Below are positions 1 through 9,150 of a stretch of DNA of 64,000 nt, piece after piece (position 1 is the stretch's first letter; each line of letters starts with the position of its first letter). The translations under genes and the position numbers were made by a program. Source of the stretch: Catellatospora paridis (GTDB taxonomy: Bacteria; Actinomycetota; Actinomycetes; Mycobacteriales; Micromonosporaceae); contig NZ_WBZD01000016.1 in assembly GCF_009720365.1 (NCBI RefSeq), positions 124,001 to 188,000 of the forward strand. Reading direction: 5' to 3'. The notes below the pieces were generated by a model. That model was not told where the DNA came from and ran no database searches. It was given only the letters and a program-made list of their open reading frames with translations.

Positions 1-43
1 GGAACAGCCCCTTCGCCGTGCCTATGAGTAGCAGAACGGTCAT
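1..43 (-). CDS. Start of a sialidase/BNR-repeat-like protein (partial)
   Basis: Only the first 14 codons lie in the window; the gene continues past the left edge. The N-terminus reads MTVLLLIGTAKGLF. The GT-x-KGLF opening is typical of WD40/YVTN/BNR-repeat proteins annotated as exo-alpha-sialidase-like in actinomycetes. A GAGG element six bases before the ATG supports the start. It is divergent from the PH-domain gene at 189. The family assignment rests on 14 residues and is tentative; that a gene starts here is more certain than what it encodes. Confidence 0.5.
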   Translation of the reverse strand, partial: MTVLLLIGTAKGLF

Positions 44-188
44 CGTCGACCTCACTTCTTCCCAGTTTCACCGCGTCTTCAGTTTTCGCGCCCCTCGGGT
101 CTCACTGCGACGCACCAGGAGCGCGCGGGCCCGTCGGTCAGTATGCCCGTGACGTCCGACACAACACACTACGTGGAACAATCGTGGC

Positions 189-545
189 GTGACCCGCTTC
201 CGCCTCCCCGCTTCCATCAGCGTCGCCGCCCTGCTCACCGCGCTCGGCGGGGTGCCGCTCGCCGCACAGGGCGGGTTCTGGTGGCTGGTCCCGGCCGTGC
301 CCGTCGTGATCATGATCTGGGCCTGGCGGGCCGGCACCGACGCCAATGAGCGCGGGATGCGCGTGCGCGCGCTGCTGGGCAACCGGGTGGTGCTGTGGCC
401 GCAGGTCGCCGAGCTGCGCGCGGACGGCCCGAAGCGGGTCGTCGCGGTGCTCACCGACGGCACCGCGCTCCCGCTGACGGCGGTGCGCCCGGCTGACCTT
501 CCCGCGCTGGTCAAGGCCGCCGGCCAGTCCCTCGCCACGGCCTGA
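189..545 (+). CDS. PH domain-containing small membrane protein
   Basis: 118 residues with a GTG start. Two hydrophobic segments (about residues 5-25 and 31-47, the latter with FWWLVPAVPVVIMIWAW) are followed by a short cytoplasmic domain in which a GMRVRALLGNRVVLWPQV stretch and a TDGTALPLTAVRP strand match the bacterial PH domain of the Cfp6/low-molecular-weight antigen 6 type. These are small membrane-associated proteins of unknown role. It is convergent with the 2-hydroxyacid dehydrogenase gene, and the two stop codons lie inside one hairpin. No clear Shine-Dalgarno precedes the GTG, so the exact start is less certain than the frame. Confidence 0.75.
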   Translation: MTRFRLPASISVAALLTALGGVPLAAQGGFWWLVPAVPVVIMIWAWRAGTDANERGMRVRALLGNRVVLWPQVAELRADGPKRVVAVLTDGTALPLTAVRPADLPALVKAAGQSLATA

Positions 546-576
546 CGGCTCCTGTCCGCCGCGGCGAAGCCGTCAG
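542..576. terminator. Hairpin containing both convergent stop codons
   Basis: Perfect 9-bp arms CTGACGGCT (542-550) and AGCCGTCAG (568-576) around a GC-rich loop. The stop codon of the plus gene (543-545) and that of the minus gene (573-575) occupy symmetric positions in the arms, so this likely ends transcription from both sides. No U-tract is present. Confidence 0.55.
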
Positions 577-1496
577 TAGCCGTCGCGGACCTGGTTGTCG
601 AGGGGATCGCCGGCGGCATACCGGCGCAGCTGCCGGCCCACCAGGCGGTACGCCCGCGGCAGCAGTCCCCGCACCGAACCGGCCACGTGCGGCGTGATCA
701 GGACGTTCGGCATGTCCCACAGCGGGTGCCCGGCGGGCAGCGGCTCGGGGTCGGTGACGTCGAGCGCCGCGCCGATCCGGCCGGAGGCCAGCTCCTTGGT
801 CAGCGCCGCGGTGTCGGCGACCGGCCCCCGGGCGGCGTTGACCAGCAGCGCCCCGTCGGCCATCGCGGACAGGAACGACGCGTCGACCAGGCCCCGGGTC
901 TGCGGGGTCAGCGGCACCAGCAGCACCACCACGTCGGCCTGCGGGAGCAGCCGGGGCAGCTCGTCGACGCCGTGCACGCCGTCACGGGCGGTGCGGGCCA
1001 CGTACGCCAGATCCACCTCGAACGGGGCCAGCCGCGCCGCGACCGCCGCGCCGATGGAGCCCGCGCCCACGATCAGCACCCGCTTGCCACCCAGCTCGTC
1101 GGTGGGCGTGACCTCGGCGTACGCCCAGCGGTGCGCCGCCTGCGCCCGCGCGAAGTGGTCGAACCGGCGCAGCGAGGCCAGGATCGCCGTGACCACCCAC
1201 TCGGCGGTGTGCGAGTCGTGCACGCCGCGCGCGTCGCACAGCGTCACACCCTCGCGCAGCCGGCCGACCCAGGCGTCGGCCCCGGCGGTGATCAGCTGCA
1301 CGACCTTCAGGTTGCTCATCCGGGCGGCCACGCCGACCATGTCGCCACTACTCAGGAACGGGGGCACCCAGAACTCGACCTCGGCCGGGTCGCCCGGCAG
1401 CGGCGCGTCCGGGCGGGGCAGCACCGCCACCTCGACGCCCGCCGGCAGCGGGCCCATCAGTTCACGTCCGGCCTCATGGGCGATCCACATCCGCAC
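573..1496 (-). CDS. D-isomer-specific 2-hydroxyacid dehydrogenase
   Basis: 307 residues, a normal length for NAD(P)-dependent D-2-hydroxyacid dehydrogenases. The Rossmann motif VGAGSIGAAVAARL is near residue 147. The catalytic triad of the family is visible: Arg in VNAARGPV, Glu in DVTDPEPLPAGHPLW and His in ITPHVAGSV. It should reversibly reduce a 2-keto acid to the D-2-hydroxy acid in the cytoplasm; the substrate cannot be read from sequence. The start is GTG with a TAGCGT element ending six bases upstream (1503-1508, complement), so a leaderless transcript is likely. It is monocistronic; the next minus-strand gene ends 175 bp upstream. Confidence 0.9.
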   Translation of the reverse strand: MRMWIAHEAGRELMGPLPAGVEVAVLPRPDAPLPGDPAEVEFWVPPFLSSGDMVGVAARMSNLKVVQLITAGADAWVGRLREGVTLCDARGVHDSHTAEWVVTAILASLRRFDHFARAQAAHRWAYAEVTPTDELGGKRVLIVGAGSIGAAVAARLAPFEVDLAYVARTARDGVHGVDELPRLLPQADVVVLLVPLTPQTRGLVDASFLSAMADGALLVNAARGPVADTAALTKELASGRIGAALDVTDPEPLPAGHPLWDMPNVLITPHVAGSVRGLLPRAYRLVGRQLRRYAAGDPLDNQVRDGY

Positions 1497-1671
1497 GGCC
1501 CCACGCTATCGACCGGCCTGCCCGCCCCGCGCGCGGGACCGCCGCCCCACGGGCGGGACGATCGTCCGCCCGGTGTCCCACCCGGGACCAGGCGCGGCAC
1601 GGAGCATCCAGGGGCGCGGGTGTCTCGTGGCGGGCACGATGCTGCCGTGCCCGCCACGCGACACCGGCGGA

Positions 1672-3087
1672 TCAGGACCAGGCGTCGATCGGCTCGACGC
1701 TCAGCAGGTGCATCGGCTTCGGCTGCGGCAACGTCGTGTTGCCGGTGCCGACCTGGGTACCGGCGGCGTCCAGCGCCCGCAGCCGGGCGGGACGGGTCAG
1801 CAGCAGCGTGCCCACCCCGTCGGTCAGGCTCGCCGAGGTCACCACCGCGCCGTCGTCGTCGAGCGCCTCCACGGTGACCGCGCCGCGCGGAGCCAGCACC
1901 AGGAACGGCACCGGGGACGCCGGCGGTGTCGCGCTCGGGCGCATCCGGTCCGTCTGCTCGTCGATGAGCCAGCCCGCCTCGATGCCGAGCACCGTCTCGC
2001 CGGTGCTGACGTCCGCCGAGGTGTCGAAGCCCTGGCTCATGCCGTCCCGCCGTACGAGGTTCAGCATCCAGCCGCCGTCGGTCCGGCGCTGGATCAGGAG
2101 GGCAGCCCGTTGCACGTCCTCCGCCGCGCCCGGCAGGCGTCCCTGGTAGAGGATGCTCGGCAGGTCAGCCGTGTCCCTGATCCCATCGTGGCGCAGTAGT
2201 TCACCGGCCCACTCGCGGTCCAGCTCGCCACGGGCTCCGACCAGGCCCTGCTCGATCTCCGCCGCCGACAGCCGCGCCCGGCCGAAGCCGTGGGCCATAC
2301 CCCGGTCGGCGTCGCCCTGGTAGCGCACCACCCCGTCACAGGTGAGCCGCAGCAGCTGATACCTGGTCTGCAGCACGAAGTAGCCGTCCGTCGGGCTCGG
2401 CCGCCAGGACAGCGTGGCAGCACGCCCGTCGGCCAGTTCGATCGCGCACCCCTGCGGCACGACACCGACCGTCAGGTAGCCCGCCCAGAGCCCGTCCACC
2501 CCGAGGATCGTCTCCGTCAACAGCGGCCCGATGCCGTCGGTGAAGACGCTCACCGAACCTTCCCGCCGCTGTTCGGTGGAGGCGACGGCCAGTTCGGCAG
2601 CGGTGGCGCCGGGCTTGTCGAGGATCGTGATGCCGACCTGGTGGGTGGCGCTGTGCCGGGCCGCGAGCACCACCGTGCCGCCACCCGCCTCGCCCGCGAA
2701 GAGCAGCGTCACCCGCCCGCCGGCCACCATCTCGGGAAACCTCGCGTCCAGGCGTTCGGTCAACTCGTTCAGGAACGCGGTGTCACCGGCCAGGCTGCCG
2801 CGGGTCGGCGCGGACAGCAGCCGGGCCACCCACGGGGTGACCGGCCCGCCCGGCGTGACGTCCGCCGGCGTCGACGGGCCGCCGAGCACCGGCGTCGCCG
2901 CGCCCTGGATGCCGATCGGCCCCAGCAGCGCCGCGACCACCGCCAGCACCGCCGCCGTGGCCCAACCCCCGGCCTTCGTCCGCCGCGACCGGCGGTGCCG
3001 GCGCATCAGGCGGCCGTACGGGTCCTCGCCCGGCACCACCGGCTCGGCCAGCCGGGCCAGCCCGTCGATCAACTCACGCTCGCTCAC
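1672..3087 (-). CDS. Single-pass membrane protein partnered with ECF sigma factor
   Basis: 471 residues from a GTG that overlaps the stop codon of the upstream sigma gene by 4 nt (GTGA), which fixes the start. About 35 basic/polar residues (RRHRRSRRTK) precede one membrane helix (about residues 42-62). The remaining 400 residues, rich in beta-type segments and with no enzyme motif I recognise, would be extracytoplasmic. The topology and coupling suggest a membrane-bound regulator of the sigma factor. It lacks the HxxxCxxC zinc motif of classical ZAS anti-sigma factors. An equivalent layout occurs at 54715-56421. The anti-sigma role is inference. Confidence 0.7.
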   Translation of the reverse strand: MSERELIDGLARLAEPVVPGEDPYGRLMRRHRRSRRTKAGGWATAAVLAVVAALLGPIGIQGAATPVLGGPSTPADVTPGGPVTPWVARLLSAPTRGSLAGDTAFLNELTERLDARFPEMVAGGRVTLLFAGEAGGGTVVLAARHSATHQVGITILDKPGATAAELAVASTEQRREGSVSVFTDGIGPLLTETILGVDGLWAGYLTVGVVPQGCAIELADGRAATLSWRPSPTDGYFVLQTRYQLLRLTCDGVVRYQGDADRGMAHGFGRARLSAAEIEQGLVGARGELDREWAGELLRHDGIRDTADLPSILYQGRLPGAAEDVQRAALLIQRRTDGGWMLNLVRRDGMSQGFDTSADVSTGETVLGIEAGWLIDEQTDRMRPSATPPASPVPFLVLAPRGAVTVEALDDDGAVVTSASLTDGVGTLLLTRPARLRALDAAGTQVGTGNTTLPQPKPMHLLSVEPIDAWS

Positions 3088-3590
3088 GCGATCACCCCCG
3101 CCACGTCGGCCGCACGCCGGGGCTCCGGGCGCAGCACCTCCCGCAACCTGGCCAGCCCGCGGCTGGCCTGGGACTTCACCGAACCCACCGAGCAGCCCAT
3201 CAGCGCGGCGGTGTCCGCTTCGGACATGTCCTCCCAGTAACGGAGCACCAGCACGGCGCGCATGCGCACCGGCAGCTTCGCCAGCGCCGCCATCAGCTCG
3301 TCGCGGTCCGCGTGCGCGGCGCTCCCGTCTGCCCGACCCCGGTCCGGCAGCACGCCGGTGAGCAGCTCGCGGGAACCGATCCGGCGCCACACGCTGGTGC
3401 GCTGGTTGACCAGCGCCCGGCGCAGGTACGCCATGGGCTCGTCCACCAGCTCCCAGCGCCGGTACGCCTTCAGCAGTGCCGACTGCACCAGGTCTTCGGC
3501 CGCGTGGGTCGAGCCCGTGAGCAGGTATGCGGTACGCAACAGCTCGCCGTAGCGAAGCTGCACGAACTCGCGGAACCCCTCGTCCGCCAT
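3084..3590 (-). CDS. SigE-family ECF RNA polymerase sigma factor
   Basis: 168 residues. Region 2 (residues 5-70, FREFVQLRYGELLRTAYLLT, AEDLVQ, YLRRALVN) and region 4 (about 105-155, LPVRMRAVLVLRYWEDMSE, then the helix-turn-helix GCSVGSVKSQASRGLARLRE) match the actinobacterial SigE-type short ECF family. It directs RNA polymerase to alternative promoters. A strong AAGGAGGAG site precedes the ATG. It overlaps the downstream membrane protein by 4 nt, so the two are co-translated. It is divergent from the sugar dehydrogenase gene across about 100 bp. Confidence 0.92.
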   Translation of the reverse strand: MADEGFREFVQLRYGELLRTAYLLTGSTHAAEDLVQSALLKAYRRWELVDEPMAYLRRALVNQRTSVWRRIGSRELLTGVLPDRGRADGSAAHADRDELMAALAKLPVRMRAVLVLRYWEDMSEADTAALMGCSVGSVKSQASRGLARLREVLRPEPRRAADVAGVIA

Positions 3591-3692
3591 ACGGCTCCTC
3601 CTTCCGTCGCCCTTCCGACGCGGATGTGCGGGCGGGGGTTGAGAGAAATGAGGCAGTAGTTGAGCACAGCGCAACGAGTTAGGCTCGACCGC

Positions 3693-4835
3693 ATGTCTTC
3701 GCGCCGGGCACGGAACGGGATCATCGCGGCATTGACCGCGTTCGCTTTCACCGCAGGGTGCAGCAAGGAGCCCGAAACGGTCGCCACCCAGGCGCCGACG
3801 CTGCCGGCCGCCCCGTCGTCGGCCGCTCCGTCGCCTGCGGCGGCGACCTTCAGCCCGCGTACCGCCGAGGTGAAGACCCTGGCCACCGGCCTGCGCGCGC
3901 CGTGGGGTGTCGCGTTTTTGCCCGACGGCGGCGCGCTGGTGACCGAGCGCGACTCCCGGCGGATCGTGCAGGTCGGTCCCGGCTCGTCCGGCGGCAGGCT
4001 CACCGTCACCGAGGTCGGCACCATCCACGAAGCGGACGCCAACAGCGAGGGCGGCCTGCTCGGCATCGCCGTCTCGCCGCAGTACGCGCAGGACAAGACG
4101 GTGTTCCTGTACTACACCTCGAACAAGGACAACCGCATCGCACGCTGGAAGCTCGGCGGCCGGCCGCAGCCGATCGTCACCGGCATCCCGGTCTCGGGCA
4201 TCCACAACGGCGGGCGGCTGGCCTTCGGGCCGGACGGCTTCCTCTACGCGACCACCGGCGACGCCTCGACCGTGGGGAACTCGCAGAACCTGAAGAGTCT
4301 GGGCGGGAAGATCCTGCGGATGACACCGGACGGCAAACCCGCGCCGGGCAACCCGTTCGGGACGCTGGTCTGGTCCTACGGCCACCGCAACGTGCAGGGC
4401 ATCGCCTGGGACTCCGGCGGCCACCTGTGGGCGACCGAGTTCGGCCAGAACACCTGGGACGAGGTCAACCGGATCGAGCCGGGCAAGAACTACGGCTGGC
4501 CCAAGGTCGAGGGCGCGACCGGCCAGGCGCCGTACGTCGACCCGGTGGTGGCCTGGTCGACCGCCGAGGCGTCGTGCTCGGGCGCGGCGATGACCGGGGA
4601 CGTCCTGGTCGCCGCCTGCCTGCGTGGCGAGCGCCTGTGGCTGGTGCCGGTGCGGGCCGACGGCACCATGCGAGCCGCGCCGGCGGCAGCGCTGGTCGGT
4701 GAGTACGGCCGCCTGCGCGACGCGCACACCGCCCCGGACGGCTCGGTGTGGGTGCTCACCAGCAACCACGACGGCCGGGGTAAACCCGTCGCGGCCGATG
4801 ATCGAATTCTGGCTGTCACGCTCGCTCCCGCGTGA
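3693..4835 (+). CDS. PQQ-dependent sugar dehydrogenase-like lipoprotein
   Basis: 380 residues of the glucose/sorbosone dehydrogenase beta-propeller family. A signal peptide ends in FTAGC (lipobox, Cys near residue 22), followed by a Pro/Ala/Ser linker, so the protein is probably membrane-anchored and extracytoplasmic. Family features include [48 protein letters not shown] and [13 protein letters not shown]; the HN of SGIHNGGR matches the catalytic His region of soluble glucose dehydrogenases. A TTG eleven codons upstream (3660) is in frame, but the ATG is preferred because TAGGCT (3680-3685) lies 7 nt before it, giving a leaderless start. Substrate and cofactor use are family-level inference. 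Confidence 0.88.
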   Translation: MSSRRARNGIIAALTAFAFTAGCSKEPETVATQAPTLPAAPSSAAPSPAAATFSPRTAEVKTLATGLRAPWGVAFLPDGGALVTERDSRRIVQVGPGSSGGRLTVTEVGTIHEADANSEGGLLGIAVSPQYAQDKTVFLYYTSNKDNRIARWKLGGRPQPIVTGIPVSGIHNGGRLAFGPDGFLYATTGDASTVGNSQNLKSLGGKILRMTPDGKPAPGNPFGTLVWSYGHRNVQGIAWDSGGHLWATEFGQNTWDEVNRIEPGKNYGWPKVEGATGQAPYVDPVVAWSTAEASCSGAAMTGDVLVAACLRGERLWLVPVRADGTMRAAPAAALVGEYGRLRDAHTAPDGSVWVLTSNHDGRGKPVAADDRILAVTLAPA

Positions 4836-4856
4836 CAGCCGGGGCATGATGGGGCG

Positions 4857-6443
4857 ATGACTCGGTTGCCGAGGTGGGCACGGCCGCTGGGACGCGACAT
4901 GGGGGACGGGTCGGGCGACGATTCGCGCCCGCGTGGACGCGCCATGCTGGCGGCCGTGTACGGCCGGGTGCCGTGGCGACGGCTGGGCTCGGCGTTCGGC
5001 CTGGTGGTCGTGTCGCTGACCGGGCTCGCGCTCGGCCTCTACCTGGCCGCCGCCACCAGCGTGGACGTAGGCCCGTTCCGCTCGACGATGGCGCTCACCC
5101 CGTCGCTGTACGGCGACACCGAGGTGGTCCTGCCGCCGCTGGGTTCGCTGCAACTGGACAGCCACGACGGCCCGGCGCGGCTGATGGTCCGGCTGGACGC
5201 GCTCGACCGCACCCGCACCGAGGCGCTGATCACCGATCCCGCGGGCATCACCACGGCCAGCCGCACCGCCGTCGACGACGTACGCGCCGGGGTCACCCGG
5301 CTGGTGCTGCGCGCCACCGCGGTCGCGGTGCTCGGCGCGATGCTGCTGGCCGCGCTCGTGTACCGGCGGATGCGCCGGGTCGCCTGGGCGGGCGGACTCG
5401 CGCTGACGATCATGCTGGGCGCGTTCGGTTCGGCGTTCGGCACGTTCAACCCGGGCGCGCTGCGTGAACCGCGGTACGAGGGCCTGCTGGCCAATGCGCC
5501 GTCGGTGCTGGGCAACGCGCAGCGCATCGCCGACCGGTACGACGAGTACGCCGCGCAGCTGCAGAAGCTGGTGAGCAACGTCGGCAGCCTCTACGCCACG
5601 GTGCAGAACCTGCCGGTGTACTCCCCCGAGGACAACACCCTGCGCGTGCTGCACGTCTCCGACCTGCACCTGAACCCCGCGGCGTGGGGCGTGATCCGCA
5701 CCGTGGTGGACAACTTCCACATCGACGTCGTGGTCGACACCGGCGACATCACCGACTGGGGCAGCGAGCCCGAGAAGGCGTTCGTGGCGTCGATCTCGCT
5801 GCTGAAGGTGCCGTACGTCTTCGTGCGCGGCAACCACGACTCGGCCGTGACCCAGGCCGCGGTCGCCGCCCAGCCCAACGCGGTCGTGCTGGACAACCGG
5901 GTGGTGCGGGTGGCCGGGCTGAGCATCGGCGGGATCGGCGACCCGCGCTTCACCCCGGACAAGGGGGCGGAGCCGGCCGGCTCGGGCGAGTCCAAGCAGA
6001 CCGTGGAGCGGGTCCTCGACGTCGGCGACCAGCTCGCGGACACCATCGCCAAGCAGCGCGACCGGGTCGTCGACCTGGCGCTGGTGCACGACCCGCTGTC
6101 GGCGGGGCCGCTGGCCGGATACGCCCCGGTGGTGCTGGCCGGGCACCGGCACCACCGCGAGGTCGGCAAGCTCGGCGACGACAAGACCATGCTCATGGTG
6201 CAGGGTTCGACCGGCGGGGCCGGGCTGCGCGGGCTGGAGGGCGAGACGCCGACGCCGCTGACGATGTCGGTGCTCTACTTCGACGACAACCGGGCGCTGA
6301 TGGCGTACGACGACATCACCGTCGGCGGCACCGGCCTGGCCGAGGTCGCCCTGTCCCGCCACGTCGTCGACGACACCCCACCGGACCAGGCAGCCGCCCC
6401 GGGCACGTCACCCCGCCCGACCCCCAGCCGCACCACCCGCTGA
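4857..6443 (+). CDS. Membrane-anchored metallophosphoesterase
   Basis: 528 residues. One membrane helix near residues 45-65, an extracytoplasmic stretch, then two helices near 155-175 and 180-200 precede a C-terminal calcineurin-like phosphoesterase domain (about 260-480). The full set of metal ligands is present: HVSDLHLNP, DTGDITDWG, VRGNHDS, LALVHDPLS and AGHRHHREV. It should hydrolyse a phosphomono- or diester; the substrate is unknown. The C-terminal tail is Pro/Ser/Thr rich. The ATG lies 21 bp after the preceding stop and 6 nt after CATGAT, so it may be leaderless or read through from the sugar dehydrogenase gene. Confidence 0.88.
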   Translation: MTRLPRWARPLGRDMGDGSGDDSRPRGRAMLAAVYGRVPWRRLGSAFGLVVVSLTGLALGLYLAAATSVDVGPFRSTMALTPSLYGDTEVVLPPLGSLQLDSHDGPARLMVRLDALDRTRTEALITDPAGITTASRTAVDDVRAGVTRLVLRATAVAVLGAMLLAALVYRRMRRVAWAGGLALTIMLGAFGSAFGTFNPGALREPRYEGLLANAPSVLGNAQRIADRYDEYAAQLQKLVSNVGSLYATVQNLPVYSPEDNTLRVLHVSDLHLNPAAWGVIRTVVDNFHIDVVVDTGDITDWGSEPEKAFVASISLLKVPYVFVRGNHDSAVTQAAVAAQPNAVVLDNRVVRVAGLSIGGIGDPRFTPDKGAEPAGSGESKQTVERVLDVGDQLADTIAKQRDRVVDLALVHDPLSAGPLAGYAPVVLAGHRHHREVGKLGDDKTMLMVQGSTGGAGLRGLEGETPTPLTMSVLYFDDNRALMAYDDITVGGTGLAEVALSRHVVDDTPPDQAAAPGTSPRPTPSRTTR

Positions 6444-6483
6444 CGGCCCGCCCCGGCTTCCTGCCGCTCCCACGACCCGCCCT

Positions 6484-6552
6484 ACATAGACATTGGCCTA
6501 TCTGGATGACAAATTCGCGATCGAAGTCATCCAGATAGGCCAACGTATATGT
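6484..6552. repeat. Dispersed palindromic repeat, family 1 copy 1
   Basis: Perfect 18-bp arms TTGGCCTATCTGGATGAC (6493-6510) and its complement (6526-6543) flank a 15-nt loop; ACATA/TATGT extends the pairing outward. It lies between convergent genes and could stop transcription both ways. A related element of the same length and loop sequence (CGATCGAAGTCATCCAGATA shared) is at 25102-25169, so this is a repeat family and not just a terminator. Confidence 0.8.
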
Positions 6553-6585
6553 AAAGCGGGTCCGGGCAGAGGCCCGGCGGGTCGG

Positions 6586-8082
6586 TCAGCCCGCCAGGCG
6601 GGCGAGGACCAGTTCGCGGACGGTCTTGGCGTCGGCCTGGCCCTTGGTGGTCTTCATGACCGCACCGATGAGGACGCCCGCCGCGGCCTGGTTGCCGCCT
6701 CGGATCTTCTCGGCGACCGCGGGGTTGGCGGCGATGGCCTCGTCGATGGCGGCGGTCAGCGCGCCGGTGTCGGAGACGACCTCCAGGCCGCGGGCGGCCA
6801 TGATCTGCTCCGGGTCGCCCTCGCCGGCCAGCACGCCCTCCAGCACCTGGCGGGCCAGCTTGTCGGTCAGCTTGCCCGACGCGACCAGCACCTGCAGCTT
6901 CGCGACCTGCTCGGGCGTGGCGCCCACGGCCTCCAGCTCGACGCCCTCGGCGTTGGCGCGGCGCGACAGCTCGCCCAGCCACCACTTGCGGGCCGCCTCC
7001 GGCGACGCGCCCGCGGCGACGGTGCGCTCGATCAGCTCGACCGCACCGGCGTTGAGGATCGACTGCATGTCCAGGTCGGACAGGCCCCAATCGGTCTTCA
7101 GCCGGGCGCGGTGCTCGCGGGGCAGCTCCGGCAGCGCGGCCTTGAGCTGCTCCACCCACGCCGGCTCGGGCGCGAGCGGCACCAGGTCGGGCTCGGGGAA
7201 GTAGCGGTAGTCGGTCGCGGTCTCCTTGGAGCGGCCCGACGTGGTGTCGCCGGTGTCCTCGTGGAAGTGCCGGGTCTCCTGCGTGATGGTGCCGCCGCCG
7301 TCGAGCACCATGGCCTGGCGCAGCATCTCCGTACGCACCGAACGCTCGACGCTGCGCAGCGAGTTGACGTTCTTGGTCTCGGTGCGGGTGCCCCACTCCG
7401 CGCCGGGCAGGTTCAGCGAGGTGTTCACGTCGCAGCGCATCGAGCCCTGCTCCATGCGCACGTCGGAGACGCCCAGGGTGCGGATGACGTCACGCAGCTC
7501 GGCGACGTACGCCTTGGCGATCTCGGGGGCGCGCGCGCCGAGGCCGGGCACCGGCTTGGTGACGATCTCGACGAGCGGGATGCCGGCCCGGTTGTAGTCG
7601 ACCAGCGACTCGGTCGCGCCGTGGATGCGCCCGGTGGCGCCGCCGACGTGCAGCGTCTTGCCGGTGTCCTCCTCCAGGTGCACACGCTCGATGCCGATGC
7701 GCACGGTCTCGCCGTCGATCTCGACGTCGAGGTAGCCGTCGGTGCACAGCGGCTCGTCGTACTGGCTGATCTGGAAGTTCTTCGGCATGTCCGGGTAGAA
7801 GTAGTTCTTCCGGGCGAAGCGGCACCAGGTGGCGATCGAGCAGTTCAGCGCGAGCCCGATGCGGATGGTCGCCTCGATCGCGGCGCGGTTGGCGACCGGG
7901 AGGCTGCCGGGCAGGCCCAGGCAGACGGGGCACACCTGGGTGTTGGGCTCGCCGCCGAAGTCGGTCGGGCAGCCGCAGAACATCTTGGTGACCGTGCCCA
8001 GCTCGACGTGGGTCTCCAGGCCGATGACCGGCTCGTAGCGGGAGACGACGTCGTCGTAGGTGGGCAGCACGTTGGTGCTCAT
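6586..8082 (-). CDS. gatB: Asp-tRNA(Asn)/Glu-tRNA(Gln) amidotransferase subunit B
   Basis: 498 residues, the usual GatB size. With GatA and GatC it converts misacylated Glu-tRNA(Gln)/Asp-tRNA(Asn) to the correct aminoacyl-tRNA. GatB phosphorylates the aminoacyl group and binds tRNA. The N-terminal [12 protein letters not shown] signature and the zinc-type cysteines (FCGCP and [10 protein letters not shown]) are present, followed by the cradle domain and a C-terminal helical/YqeY tail ([20 protein letters not shown]). It is 1.07 kb from gatA on the same strand, separated by an oppositely oriented aquaporin gene, so it must have its own promoter or read through. Confidence 0.97.
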   Translation of the reverse strand: MSTNVLPTYDDVVSRYEPVIGLETHVELGTVTKMFCGCPTDFGGEPNTQVCPVCLGLPGSLPVANRAAIEATIRIGLALNCSIATWCRFARKNYFYPDMPKNFQISQYDEPLCTDGYLDVEIDGETVRIGIERVHLEEDTGKTLHVGGATGRIHGATESLVDYNRAGIPLVEIVTKPVPGLGARAPEIAKAYVAELRDVIRTLGVSDVRMEQGSMRCDVNTSLNLPGAEWGTRTETKNVNSLRSVERSVRTEMLRQAMVLDGGGTITQETRHFHEDTGDTTSGRSKETATDYRYFPEPDLVPLAPEPAWVEQLKAALPELPREHRARLKTDWGLSDLDMQSILNAGAVELIERTVAAGASPEAARKWWLGELSRRANAEGVELEAVGATPEQVAKLQVLVASGKLTDKLARQVLEGVLAGEGDPEQIMAARGLEVVSDTGALTAAIDEAIAANPAVAEKIRGGNQAAAGVLIGAVMKTTKGQADAKTVRELVLARLAG

Positions 8083-8398
8083 CTGCTCGCTCCAGGCTTG
8101 GCGTGGGCGTGCGAGACGCCGCCGGACAAAACAACCACCAGCCTAGTAGCCCGCCCGGCCCCGCTCACACCGGGTTATCCGCCCCTCCACGCATCGATCA
8201 TGACAGAACGAGTGGCGTACGTCACAACATGAGCCGATCGGGTGAGCCCTCATTCATTCATTCGTCGCTGTGCGCTGATCACCGCCGCCGTGATCCTGAA
8301 TGCACCCTGAGAACGGGTCGCGCACCGGCCGGTCACCCCTGTCCGGCCAGCCGGTTTCCGCGTCGCGTTCTTTCCCTCATCGATGCACAGGGAGGTGC
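8083..8398. other. Divergent intergenic region, gatB/aquaporin
   Basis: 316 bp between the two start codons. It is less GC-rich near 8200-8260 and holds three tandem ATTC units (8250-8262). A GGGAGG ribosome binding site precedes the aquaporin ATG. No convincing RNA gene or ORF with coding signature was seen. Confidence 0.5.
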
Positions 8399-9067
8399 AT
8401 GATGGGTTCCGCAACGCTGTCCCGCCTCACCGCCGAGGCGCTCGGCACCGCAGTACTGGTCTTCTTCGGTGTCGGCGCGCTGATCGTCGGCGGCGGTCCG
8501 CTGCTGGCGGGCGCGGTCGGCCTGATGATCGCCGCGGCCGCCGCCGCGTGGATCTTCGGCGGCCACTTCAATCCCTGGCTCACCCTCGCCGCCGCGGTCC
8601 GCGGCAGCGTGGACTGGGTCGGCGGCGCTGCGATCATCGCCGCGCAGCTGGTCGGCGGCTTCGTCGGCGGCCTGCTCATGTGGCTGTGCTACGGCGAGAA
8701 CGGCGTGTCCGCCGGGCTCGGCGCGAACCGCCTGTCCGAGGCGGCGAGCTCCGGCAAGGGCCTGATCGCGGCGATCGTCGCCGAGGCGCTGGCCGTGTTC
8801 GTCATCGCCTGCGTCATGTTCGCGGTCGGCGACGGCGAGCGCTCGGGCATCAGCCTCGGCCTGGCGTACGCCGGTGGCACGCTGGCCATCGCGGCGGTCA
8901 CCAGCGCGTCGCTCAACTTCGCCCGCACCTTCGGGCCGGAACTGGCGCTGACCATCGCCGGCGGGGCCAGCGACTGGTCGGACATCTGGGTGTTCGCCGT
9001 CTCCGGCGCCATCGGCGCGGTCCTCGCGGGCCTGCTCTACCCCCGGTTGAAGGGGGCCGCCTCCTGA
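8399..9067 (+). CDS. Aquaporin/MIP-family channel with altered NPA motifs
   Basis: 222 residues with six hydrophobic segments and the internal duplication of the major intrinsic protein family. The first half has GGHFNPWLTLA where the family has GGHxNPAVT; the second has SASLNFARTFGPELA where the family has GGxxNPAR(S/D)xGP. Both NPA boxes are therefore changed (NPW and NFA), while the selectivity-filter Arg following the second box is kept. It likely passes water or a small neutral solute, but specificity may be unusual. The start (ATG 8399, or 8402) follows GGGAGG. The gene is inserted between gatA and gatB on the opposite strand. Confidence 0.85.
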   Translation: MMGSATLSRLTAEALGTAVLVFFGVGALIVGGGPLLAGAVGLMIAAAAAAWIFGGHFNPWLTLAAAVRGSVDWVGGAAIIAAQLVGGFVGGLLMWLCYGENGVSAGLGANRLSEAASSGKGLIAAIVAEALAVFVIACVMFAVGDGERSGISLGLAYAGGTLAIAAVTSASLNFARTFGPELALTIAGGASDWSDIWVFAVSGAIGAVLAGLLYPRLKGAAS

Positions 9068-9100
9068 CCCCGGCTCATCCGCTCCTCAGGCGCTGAGACG

Positions 9101-9138
9101 ACGGCGTCCCCCTCCCCGGGCGGGGAGGGGGACGCCGT
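9101..9138. terminator. Bidirectional terminator hairpin, aquaporin/gatA
   Basis: Perfect arms ACGGCGTCCCCCTCCCC (9101-9117) and its complement (9122-9138) between two convergent stop codons. Very stable GC stem, no U-tract. Confidence 0.75.
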
Positions 9139-9150
9139 ATCGCGTGACCG

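Noticed and set aside
3084-6362. 1092-codon minus-strand frame across sigma, sugar dehydrogenase and phosphoesterase genes
   Set aside because: Only its last 168 codons (the sigma factor) are real; the rest is antisense to two well-supported plus-strand genes.
8300-8398. N-terminal extension of the aquaporin from 8300
   Set aside because: The extension is polar and atypical; GGGAGG directly precedes ATG 8399.
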